A DNA stretch of 43,623 bases from Oscillatoriales cyanobacterium USR001 (GTDB lineage: Bacteria > Cyanobacteriota > Cyanobacteriia > Cyanobacteriales > Microcoleaceae). This document shows, in pieces, positions 24,392 through 31,145 of this stretch. Where the stretch lies: NCBI GenBank assembly GCA_001698425.1, contig MBRE01000086.1, positions 1-43,623 on the forward strand, in the 5' to 3' direction. Position 1 is the first letter of the stretch. Each line of letters begins with the position of its first letter. The notes under the pieces were generated by a model. It had not been told where the DNA came from. It was given only the letters and a program-made list of their open reading frames with translations, and did no database searches. A program made the translations under genes and the position numbers.

Positions 24392-25141
24392 CTACTGAGA
24401 AACGCGACCTTCTACGGTTTGAAAGCCTTTCCCAGAGCCATAGCGAACAGCCTTGAATTCAATTCGGTTGGAATTAGGGTGATAAAGCGTGTAAGTAGCT
24501 TGACCAGAAATACGTCCAACATTGCCCACCCCAACAATTTGCCGGGGTTTCACCTGGGTTGCTTGTGGTGAAACCGTTCGATCTAATGTCGTAACACTGG
24601 ATGTCACAGTACCTTGCTGAATCTGATACTGAAAGATCAATCCAGAACGACCACAAAATAAGGTGTTGGCATCCATTCGCATCAGACGATCGAGCATCTG
24701 AATTGGGGGTGTATCCGGTGTTAATTCATCACTCACACTGACACTACTCCCGTGAATTAACAAACAGTCGAGTTCAAAGAAACCAAAATTGAGCGATCGC
24801 ACCCACTCCACTATTTCTCGCGGAATCGCATCCCACAAGGTTTTCACCATTTCCACACCATATCGCTCAATCAGTTCAGTGGGTTCTCCGGTTCGTCCTA
24901 AGCCATGTAAGATCAGCGACTGTTCTTCCCACCAGCCCTGACACACCTGGGGTACAGGTTCATTAGTGCGAGGAGACCGAATTCGTTGAATCACTTTGAT
25001 GCTGGCAGGGGTTGCCGCGATCGCATCCCCCAGGATATACAGTTCTTCTACCGGATGTCGTTGCCGCTTGATATCAGCCAACACCGCTTCGTAAGCTGCT
25101 AAATTCCCTTCAATGCCACTTAAAATTGCCCAACAGGTCAT
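24392..25141 (-). CDS. Calcineurin-like phosphoesterase paralogue with degenerate metal site
   Basis: The 249-residue protein aligns with the phosphoesterase at 25474-26286 but has lost most ligands. The first motif reads LSGIEGN where a working enzyme has SDIHGN (Asp to Gly, His to Glu); YILGDAIAA keeps the GD; CQGWWEE replaces the GNHD type; LLIHGSSVS keeps the His; CGRSGLIF replaces GHTH. The fold therefore seems intact while hydrolysis is unlikely. It starts 38 bp after the methyltransferase remnant. A regulatory or ligand-binding pseudoenzyme role is possible. The C-terminus ends five bases from the zur fragment and may be shortened or altered by the same deletion. Confidence 0.75.
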   Translation of the reverse strand: MTCWAILSGIEGNLAAYEAVLADIKRQRHPVEELYILGDAIAATPASIKVIQRIRSPRTNEPVPQVCQGWWEEQSLILHGLGRTGEPTELIERYGVEMVKTLWDAIPREIVEWVRSLNFGFFELDCLLIHGSSVSVSDELTPDTPPIQMLDRLMRMDANTLFCGRSGLIFQYQIQQGTVTSSVTTLDRTVSPQATQVKPRQIVGVGNVGRISGQATYTLYHPNSNRIEFKAVRYGSGKGFQTVEGRVSQ

Positions 25142-25178
25142 CTGATGCTACACACCTTTGTAATTTGGAAATTGTCAC

Positions 25179-25471
25179 CTATTCTGCAAATGCGAACCAG
25201 CCTGCGAAAATAAAGCCGGTATAAAAACGAGTTACTTTGTTGAAACCAGCTTGAGCTAGTAACTCCAGGGTTCGTTCCTCTGGAATACATTGGATGTGTT
25301 GCCACACCCAACCACAAGAATGCGAGCATCATCCCTCAAATAGAGTTGGAATAAAGCTGTCAGCATTATGAGCATCGCATCATAGCCCGGAATACTTTGC
25401 CGTACTGCAACGTCATAATCAGTCGTTGGGAAATTAGGATTCCGATCGAAATCAAATGGGTTTTCGCTCAT
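25179..25471 (-). pseudogene. Class I SAM-dependent methyltransferase, internal deletion
   Basis: The N-terminal part from the ATG at 25471 reads ENPFDFDRNPNFPTTDYDVA, RQSIPGYDAMLIML and DDARILVVGCGN, the first beta strand and glycine-rich SAM motif of a class I methyltransferase. The frame then stops. In the next frame the sequence resumes as IPEERTLELLAQAGFNKVT and RFYTGFIFAGWFAFAE, the typical C-terminal end. Everything between the SAM motif and this tail, probably more than 100 residues, is missing, and a frameshift occurs at the join. It begins two bases after the upstream phosphoesterase stop, so the original was the third or fourth gene of that operon. Confidence 0.75.
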
Positions 25472-25473
25472 AG

Positions 25474-26286
25474 CTATCGCTCGCACACATGAGTTGGGTC
25501 ATCGGCACGTTCGGCAAACTCTAAACCTCTGGCTAATCGCCACGCAAAGATCGGCGGTAGACCTTTTTCAATAATGGCAGCACAGGTTTGTTGATAGTCG
25601 TATTCCACCTCGCGGAGCAGTATTTGATCGGAGTTGGTGTCATAAATCACGTAGGTGGCATTGGGTCTACCATGTCGTGGTTCTCCAACCGATCCGGCAT
25701 TCACGATTCGCTTGAGTGGTGCAGAAAAACTCATATCTTGCTCTGATTTGTGAGTCAATTTGACTCGGATTTGAAGTTGTCCCGCATCGAGCGATCGCAC
25801 ATACGGCACATGGGTATGACCGCAAAACAAAATATCGGCACCCGTTGACAGCACTCGTTCCATTGCCACAAACGCATCGACTTCTGGCAACAGATATTCG
25901 TGCTGGTTATGGGGACTGCCATGCACAAAACACAGGTTGTCATCGCGCAAGCTCAGGGGTAGCTGTGCCAGATATTCTCGCACTTCAGGGTGGATGACCT
26001 GGTTCGTCCACTCATGTGCTAACTTGCCGCGTTTCTCTGCCAACACGGAAGGATAGCTACATTCACAAGCGTTCAATCCTTCTACAATGTCCTCATCCCA
26101 ACAGCCTTGACAGGTGGGAATATCCAGCGCGCGAATCATTTCCACCACTGCATTGGGATGAGGTCCGTATCCCACTAAATCACCAAGACAGTAAATCTTA
26201 TCTACATTGCGATCGTCGATATCCGATAGCACAGCATTCAACGCTTCATAATTACCGTGAATGCAAGACATCACCGCAATTTTCAT
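25474..26286 (-). CDS. Calcineurin-like metallophosphoesterase with Cys-substituted metal site
   Basis: The 270-residue protein has the five metallophosphoesterase blocks in order: VMSCIHGNYEALNAVL (canonical SDIHGN, here Asp to Cys), YCLGDLVGYGPHPNAVVEMI, TCQGCWDED (canonical GNHD, Asn to Cys), CFVHGSPHNQHEYLLPE and LFCGHTHVPYVRSLD. The GD, the HGSP and GHTH histidines and the DxH His remain, but two metal-ligand positions carry Cys. Such a site may favour a thiophilic metal. NACECSY adds further cysteines. It overlaps the upstream COG0523-like gene by four bases (ATGA) and is probably in the operon led by the Zur-type box at 27244. Substrate unknown. Confidence 0.85.
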   Translation of the reverse strand: MKIAVMSCIHGNYEALNAVLSDIDDRNVDKIYCLGDLVGYGPHPNAVVEMIRALDIPTCQGCWDEDIVEGLNACECSYPSVLAEKRGKLAHEWTNQVIHPEVREYLAQLPLSLRDDNLCFVHGSPHNQHEYLLPEVDAFVAMERVLSTGADILFCGHTHVPYVRSLDAGQLQIRVKLTHKSEQDMSFSAPLKRIVNAGSVGEPRHGRPNATYVIYDTNSDQILLREVEYDYQQTCAAIIEKGLPPIFAWRLARGLEFAERADDPTHVCER

Positions 26287-27053
26287 GCCACTTCATCTCC
26301 TGACTCTAATGAATTTTTGATTTGTTGTTGGTAGTAGGCAATCAGATGGTCTTCTAAGCAGCAATCTTTAATGGTTTGAGCGATCGCCTCTCGATCCAGC
26401 ATTTCACCTACAATTTCGATGCCACTGAACCGATTGGGTCTGCCATTTAGCCAAAGCGGTAATTTCAGTTCAAGATAAGTTGTCTTAGCAAGTCCCGCCA
26501 CAAAGTCAAAATAGAGCGATCGCCCATCAGCCACATCAAAAATGCCTTTGGCGCGTTGAACAGTGCCATAAGCCCCATTCGTCAGTTCGTACCAAAAGGT
26601 ATTCAGACTCGCAGGATCAAGAACCTGTCCTGACAACACAGATCGCCAGAGGTGGGGCTGGGATAATGCCTCACCCGTCTCAACACCCGTTACCACAACG
26701 TCTGCCCAATCGTGCCATTCCGTCTGTCGAGTTCCCGGCGGCAACACCGCCACTCGATGGCAGTCTGCCATCTGGTCAGGCAAAATCAGAGAGGTGAGAT
26801 CGATCTCAAACCCCAATTCAACGTAGACAGCAGAGCCGACAAGCGGTTGTGCTAAAAAATCAGTCAACTGCTCAACGGGTAGCACGGTGAGTTCCGCAAC
26901 CTCCGTTGCCAGATAGGTTGTGTCGATTGGAGTATTTTCCGATCCCAGATTCAGATAAACGGCTGTCTTAGTGGCATTTACCTGTTGCCGTATCCAGGTC
27001 GTCTTTCCCACGCCGGGTGGACCAGATACCAGTGTGATATTGAACGATTGCAT
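26283..27053 (-). CDS. COG0523-like P-loop NTPase without CXCC motif
   Basis: A 256-residue protein beginning TLVSGPPGVGKTTWIRQQV (Walker A GPPGVGKTT). It shares the general COG0523/CobW design, with an N-terminal P-loop domain and a C-terminal part (GTVQRAKGIFDVADGRSLYF, GIEIVGEMLDREAIAQTIKD) resembling CobW_C. The CXCC metal motif is missing: the corresponding region reads SENTPIDTTYLATEV. ADVVVTGVETG stands where the NKxD guanine motif would be, so nucleotide specificity is uncertain. A CysCys pair (KDCCLED) occurs near the C-terminus. It follows a 41-codon ORF and is coupled to the phosphoesterase by a four-base overlap. Confidence 0.8.
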   Translation of the reverse strand: MQSFNITLVSGPPGVGKTTWIRQQVNATKTAVYLNLGSENTPIDTTYLATEVAELTVLPVEQLTDFLAQPLVGSAVYVELGFEIDLTSLILPDQMADCHRVAVLPPGTRQTEWHDWADVVVTGVETGEALSQPHLWRSVLSGQVLDPASLNTFWYELTNGAYGTVQRAKGIFDVADGRSLYFDFVAGLAKTTYLELKLPLWLNGRPNRFSGIEIVGEMLDREAIAQTIKDCCLEDHLIAYYQQQIKNSLESGDEVA

Positions 27054-27061
27054 CAGGGGTT

Positions 27062-27187
27062 CTAAGAGTCTTGCAGTTCAGGGGTTTGGTAAGGTAGGGA
27101 TTGCCGGATGGTTTCGACAAAGGCTGGCTCATCCACATCGCCTGCTGCCGCCTGTTGAATCAAGGCTTCACTAACGTTCAGAGACAT
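27062..27187 (-). CDS. Short leader gene, N-terminal fragment of a zinc-island protein
   Basis: The 41-residue frame reads MSLNVSEALIQQAAAGDVDE, then PAFVETIRQSLPYQTPELQD. Its MSLNVSxxLxxQAxxGxVDExxFVxxIRxSLPY pattern matches what I recall as the N-terminus of SCO5389-like proteins, which are about 130 residues long, so this is either a short relative or a truncated copy. GAGGAAAAAATA provides a ribosome-binding site. It is the first gene after the operator at 27244-27258, and the COG0523-like gene starts 8 bp downstream. Function unknown. Confidence 0.6.
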   Translation of the reverse strand: MSLNVSEALIQQAAAGDVDEPAFVETIRQSLPYQTPELQDS

Positions 27188-27243
27188 TATTTTTTCCTCA
27201 TAATCCATTTATCGCAAACTATCGTCTTATGATACCATTAAAA

Positions 27244-27258
27244 TGATAATCATTATCA
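27244..27258 (-). promoter_or_regulatory. Zur box, perfect 7-1-7 palindrome
   Basis: TGATAAT-C-ATTATCA is a perfect palindrome matching the TGATAATNATTATCA operator type reported for cyanobacterial Zur. It lies 57 bp before the first ATG of the phosphoesterase operon, extended by A and T at both ends. It is the best of the three sites in the island. Confidence 0.8.
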
Positions 27259-27353
27259 TAAATTGACAGTTGATTCATGCCGGATGCCAGGGCGGTTTCA
27301 TTCTCCGGTGAGATCGCTAAAAGTAAAAGCGATCGCGCAATCTGATAAGATTT

Positions 27354-27476
27354 GGCTCTCCCGGATGCTCGGTGTAAAAAGTAGTATTTGATACAATTCA
27401 AAGGTCAAACGGAGGCTGAAAACCTTGATGTGGCTAAACTATAAGTCTACTTTATCACCATAAGTACGGGAGAGCC
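27354..27476. mobile_element. Non-autonomous element with about 30-bp inverted ends (ISL3-like)
   Basis: The ends read GGCTCTCCCGGATGCTCGGTG from the left and, inward from the right, GGCTCTCCCGTACTTATGGTG; the first ten bases are identical and similarity continues to AAAGTAG. GGCTCT ends are typical of ISL3-family elements. The 123 bp between them hold no transposase, so this would be a MITE-like relic. I see no target-site duplication. It lies about 100 bp outside the zinc-island operator. Confidence 0.55.
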
Positions 27477-27521
27477 AAATTGATAGTTGAATAGAAGCGT
27501 GTTCGCGGATGAGTTTAATAT

Positions 27522-27563
27522 TTTCATTCAGAATTTTAGCTCTGCTAAAATTCGAGAATGAAA
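27522..27563. repeat. Strong hairpin
   Basis: TTTCATTC and GAATTTTAGC pair with GCTAAAATTC and GAATGAAA around a TCT loop, with a one- and two-base bulge. It directly precedes the half copy of the nested-hairpin repeat. No T-run follows on either strand, so a terminator is not indicated. Confidence 0.65.
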
Positions 27564-27641
27564 CAGCCCTGGGTTTTAACCCCTGTCGGACTAAGGGTTT
27601 GGCGTTAAGTTGACACGCCTTGGGCATTGCCGTGTCCCTAC
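27564..27641. repeat. Nested-hairpin repeat, right half only (copy 3)
   Basis: From GGGTTTTAACCCC through TGTCGGACTAAGGGTTT, TTAAGTTGACAC and GGGCATTGCCGTGTCCCTAC this equals the right half of the copy at 29357-29578. The left half is missing, replaced by an unrelated hairpin. Confidence 0.8.
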
Positions 27642-27670
27642 TTCACACTTTTATCCAAGTTCTATGTTTA

Positions 27671-29260
27671 TTAGAAGGTAAAGGTAGTTCTTACAACTCC
27701 TACCCATGTGGTATCGTTGTCTTTATTGTGATCGGTATTAGTAATCACAAAAAAACCAGGAGTAATGCTGATAAAATCGCTTACCTGGATGCGATACAAA
27801 GCCTCAATATGCAGAGAAGTAGCATCATCTTTGTTATCTTTGATGTCGTTGCTAGTCACTTTTGGTGGTACGCCAACTACGATAGCACCGAGATTTCCTT
27901 TCTTAAATAAATCAGGAAAAACAAATTCGATCGCACCATTCCAAATCCCCGCACTTGCATCTCCACCCGACAACTGTTTAGCATCAACATATCCAACCCA
28001 ACCCGCAAGAGCAAATCGAGGAGAAACTCGCCAACTTCCCTCAATTCCATAATGATTTCCCCTAGTAGCTGCTTGACCAAAAGGCTCATTAGCATTGTTA
28101 CTACCAGTACCAAGAGACAAATTAACATCATCGCGGCGAGAGTAAGTTCTGGCATAACTTAAAGCTAAATCTATCCGCGAATTTGGCGAATATGTTAACT
28201 GAGCGATCGCCCCATAACTACCATTAAAAAGTCCATTTCCCTGGGTAGGATCGGCAGCAGTATTAGCCAAATAGCTTAAAGATAAATTCAGCTTGTCACC
28301 CAATTTGTGATTAATAGAAATTCCCGTTTCTCCAGGAGTATTATAAATCGCTGGATTGAAAGCTCCAAACCGAGAAACAGCACCGTCAGCACTACCAGCT
28401 AAATAGGGATTAATAATCGGCACTGCATCATCAGCCGTAAGTCCTTTTGCGCCTATTTCAATCGTAGTATTCTTACCCAATAGAAACTGATAGCTCAATT
28501 TATCAAGAGTGAATTGGGAACCATCATCGCCATCAAAGTTAGTGCGAGTCATAGGTGTTCCAGTAGTGCGATCGTATCTCACCATATTTCTCGCTTGTAA
28601 CCGCGTTCTCAAACGATCTTTACCAGTAAAGCTAGTATCGAAATTCAATCTCACCCGATAACCTACATTTGTATTAGTATTATCCTCATCTACCGCCCCA
28701 TCGCCAAAAGTATCAGTAATCCCCCAAATAATTTCTGCATTCAGTTTAGTAGTTGTAGAAAACTGATTGGCTTCCAGTTCGCTTGTCCGCGCTTCTAACG
28801 CATCAACTCGACCTCGCAAAGTAGCTAATTCCGCCGCAAATTCTTCCTGTAACTTTTGGATTTTTGTTAAATCTTCTTTCGTGGCAAGATTGCCTGTAGC
28901 AGTAGCAATCAACCCATTAACTTGATCTAAACAAGCATTTAATCCCGCCGCAAATTCATAGCGAGTTAAAGCTCTATTACCCCGAAATGTGCCATCTGGA
29001 TATCCCGCGATGCACCCGTAGCGTTCAACCAGAGATTGTAAAGCTTGAAATGCCCAATCTGTAGGCTGTACATCCGATAGTTGAGATACTGATGTCACCT
29101 GATTTATGGAGGTGTCGTCTAACAATTCTGATGATAATTCTACAGGAGTTCGATCTGGTATGGCAACTGGTTCTGTAGCGAAAGCTATGTTTTCTACCAG
29201 CAAAGCGTTGCTAACAAAAGCTAGGCTAAACCAGAAAGTTTTGCCAAAAAATTTAGACAT
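27671..29260 (-). CDS. Iron-uptake porin, SLH and OprB domains (copy 1)
   Basis: The 529-residue outer-membrane protein has a signal peptide (FWFSLAFVSNALLVENIAFA), one SLH module (residues about 57-117: LSDVQPTDWAFQALQSLVER, YGCIAGYPDGTFRGNRALTR), a coiled coil (QEEFAAELATLRGRVDALEA) and a C-terminal beta-barrel of the OprB-type carbohydrate-porin family, ending in a Phe-terminated strand (VVRTTFTF). Cyanobacterial proteins with this design form outer-membrane pores, several linked to inorganic iron uptake; the SLH part binds the peptidoglycan layer. A second gene with the same SLH module is at 39711. Pore substrate is not visible. Confidence 0.92.
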   Translation of the reverse strand: MSKFFGKTFWFSLAFVSNALLVENIAFATEPVAIPDRTPVELSSELLDDTSINQVTSVSQLSDVQPTDWAFQALQSLVERYGCIAGYPDGTFRGNRALTRYEFAAGLNACLDQVNGLIATATGNLATKEDLTKIQKLQEEFAAELATLRGRVDALEARTSELEANQFSTTTKLNAEIIWGITDTFGDGAVDEDNTNTNVGYRVRLNFDTSFTGKDRLRTRLQARNMVRYDRTTGTPMTRTNFDGDDGSQFTLDKLSYQFLLGKNTTIEIGAKGLTADDAVPIINPYLAGSADGAVSRFGAFNPAIYNTPGETGISINHKLGDKLNLSLSYLANTAADPTQGNGLFNGSYGAIAQLTYSPNSRIDLALSYARTYSRRDDVNLSLGTGSNNANEPFGQAATRGNHYGIEGSWRVSPRFALAGWVGYVDAKQLSGGDASAGIWNGAIEFVFPDLFKKGNLGAIVVGVPPKVTSNDIKDNKDDATSLHIEALYRIQVSDFISITPGFFVITNTDHNKDNDTTWVGVVRTTFTF

Positions 29261-29356
29261 TGTTGCTCCTCACACTTATTTAAGTATATTTCCTGAGATG
29301 TATCATCTTTGCTCATATTTTAAATTATTTCTGTAAAATTTGATATATATTAACGG

Positions 29357-29578
29357 GTAAGGACATGGCATTGCCCAATGCGTGTCAACTTAGGCTAAAA
29401 TCCGCCAGGGACTTAAGTCCCTGTCTAATAAATTAAGTCCTCTGAAGAGGACTAATTAAGTTTCAAAGTCTTGTTAGTCCTCTTCAGAGGACTTGATCTT
29501 TGAGACAGGGGTTTTAACCCCTGTCGGACTAAGGGTTTTACCTTAAGTTGACACCAATGGGCATTGCCGTGTCCCTAC
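29357..29578. repeat. Nested-hairpin repeat element, copy 2
   Basis: A full copy of the family at 10247-10460. It has outer arms GTGTCAACTTAGG and CCTTAAGTTGACAC, then inner hairpins GGGACTTAAGTCCC, AGTCCTCTGAAGAGGACT, AGTCCTCTTCAGAGGACT and GGGGTTTTAACCCC. The outermost bases (GGACATGGCATTGCCCA, and GGGCATTGCCGTGTCC on the other side) are again inverted. It fills the gap between the porin and the glutaredoxin gene. Confidence 0.85.
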
Positions 29579-29623
29579 TGTACTTCATAAACCTGGAATA
29601 CGCTGTAGTTACGTTTATTTATG

Positions 29624-29947
29624 TCAAGAAGCCAAAGCTACTTCCACCATTTGTTGCAATTCACCCTTTTGATAGAGTTCGATCATAATATCCGAACCAC
29701 CAACAAACTCCCCATTAATATAAACTTGGGGAATTGTTGGCCAGCTAGAATACTCCTTAACTCCCTGACGAATTTCAGGATCTGCTAAAACATCAACTGT
29801 CTCAAAAGGTACTCCCAAAGTATTCAGGATTTGTACCACATTATTCGAGAAACCACATTGGGGCATTAACTTATTGCCCTTCATAAACACCAAAACTTTG
29901 TTCTGTTTCACTAAGCTGTCAATTCGATCGCGTGCTGTCGTACTCAT
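29624..29947 (-). CDS. grxD: Monothiol glutaredoxin (Grx4/GrxD family)
   Basis: A 107-residue single-domain CGFS glutaredoxin. KNKVLVFMKGNKLMPQCGFS places the active-site Cys, followed by the usual QILNTLGVPFETVDVL, SSWPTIPQVYINGEFVGG (the cis-Pro and the glutathione-binding GG) and DIMIELYQKGELQ. CGFS glutaredoxins carry and transfer 2Fe-2S clusters and often work together with BolA proteins; a BolA gene lies 170 bp upstream in the same direction. The lengths and motifs are normal. Confidence 0.96.
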   Translation of the reverse strand: MSTTARDRIDSLVKQNKVLVFMKGNKLMPQCGFSNNVVQILNTLGVPFETVDVLADPEIRQGVKEYSSWPTIPQVYINGEFVGGSDIMIELYQKGELQQMVEVALAS

Positions 29948-30117
29948 CTTTTTTCCTCTCTCAATTGGATTTGTTTTATTAGCGTCAGTATGGAAATTCT
30001 CAATTATTCGTGCTTAATTGAAAACCAGAAACATCTTAGTATTGAGTCTTTGGCATTAATTGTTCATAGTTAACAAATTTTGCCCGATCGACCTCAAAGT
30101 TGATTTCCCATCCAGAT

Positions 30118-30378
30118 TTAAGCAACTTGAGTTTCTGCTGCCCATTCTGTAGGAGTATAGGTTTTCAAGCCAAGAGCATGGATAGCCTCAGTAGCCATAG
30201 CATCCTTCAGCGTACCGTAAACCAGTTGATGCTGCTTAACGCGGGTTTTGCCTTCAAACTCAGAAGAAACCACGATCGCCTGATAATGATCGCCACCACC
30301 AGTCAAATCGTCTACTTGTACTTTGGCATCAGGCAATCCCGCCTGAATCATCGCCACTACTTGAGATGGATTAATCAT
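30118..30378 (-). CDS. BolA-family protein
   Basis: The 86-residue protein has the BolA signature: VVAMIQAGLPDAKVQVDDLT, GGGDHYQAIVVSSEFEGKT and RVKQHQLVYGTLKDAM, with the HxLVYxxL helix. BolA proteins bind 2Fe-2S clusters with monothiol glutaredoxins and affect iron homeostasis or transcription. The start at 30378 is set by AGAGGG a few bases upstream; an alternative ATG seven codons earlier has nothing comparable. The gene order BolA-glutaredoxin supports joint function. Confidence 0.93.
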   Translation of the reverse strand: MINPSQVVAMIQAGLPDAKVQVDDLTGGGDHYQAIVVSSEFEGKTRVKQHQLVYGTLKDAMATEAIHALGLKTYTPTEWAAETQVA

Positions 30379-30422
30379 ATTTCCCTCTAATACACTCACT
30401 GCAATTTAGATTCTAATCGAAA

Positions 30423-31046
30423 TTACTTGGTTGATGAACTCGGCTGAGCATCACGGGCGGGCCGGGGATAAGGTACATCCACAAAACCTAGTTCCAATAA
30501 CTGTTGGTAAGCTTTCTTGCCCAAATCGCGCGTCGGCTGCTGGGAGCGGATAATCTGAATTAACAGAGGTACTGCTAATTCTGGCTTATTTTGGGCGCGG
30601 TGTACCAACGCCAGCAAATAAGTTGCATCGTCCCGCATTTGGGCTGTTTCTAAAGCTTTGGTGCGGTTGGTGTCAGACAGTCGGTTGTCAATCCCCGAAA
30701 AAGCCGTTGCCAGTTGTTGATAGAAATTTGACAACTGATTAAAAACTTGGCGGGATTCTTGGAATTTTTGGGCTGCTAGAGCATAATTCTGGCTAGAAAC
30801 AGCAGTGTTTGCCTCAGACATCAAACGCTGTCCTCCTGCTATGCTCAGAAGGCTGGTGTCTGATGTAGCAGGGCGAATATTGTTAGGATCGGTAGGATCG
30901 AGGGGATCGGCTGCGTCTCGGTTCTCTGGCAGAGGAGATTGCTGTGCCTGGACGCGAAGAGGTTGCAGCCAGGTTAAAGCTGCCAGTACCGCAAGAGCGA
31001 TCGGGGCGGTGGAGCGTAGGAGGCAAACAGTTCCAGAGTGTACCAT
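30423..31046 (-). CDS. Secreted hypothetical protein, TPR-like
   Basis: A 207-residue protein with a signal peptide (STAPIALAVLAALTWLQPLR to VQAQQ). After a Pro/Asp-rich stretch (ENRDAADPLDPTDPNN), helical segments such as QRLMSEANTAVSSQNYALAA and MRDDATYLLALVHRAQNKP suggest tetratricopeptide-like packing. It is a conserved cyanobacterial type without an assigned role. It starts 90 bp from the divergent subtilase gene and ends 44 bp before bolA, so it could be co-transcribed with the BolA-glutaredoxin genes. Confidence 0.7.
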   Translation of the reverse strand: MVHSGTVCLLRSTAPIALAVLAALTWLQPLRVQAQQSPLPENRDAADPLDPTDPNNIRPATSDTSLLSIAGGQRLMSEANTAVSSQNYALAAQKFQESRQVFNQLSNFYQQLATAFSGIDNRLSDTNRTKALETAQMRDDATYLLALVHRAQNKPELAVPLLIQIIRSQQPTRDLGKKAYQQLLELGFVDVPYPRPARDAQPSSSTK

Positions 31047-31145
31047 GAAGTAACTTCGCCCGTTGGCGGCAAGAAAAAATTTATATGTCAGGCGATCTTA
31101 CCATTTTTGCTGTAAATTTGGTGAGGTTATGCAAAATTGATTTTT

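Noticed and set aside
27439..27627. Minus-strand frame as a transposase tail
   Set aside because: It runs through the half copy of the hairpin repeat and the inverted end of the miniature element; it shows no transposase motif.
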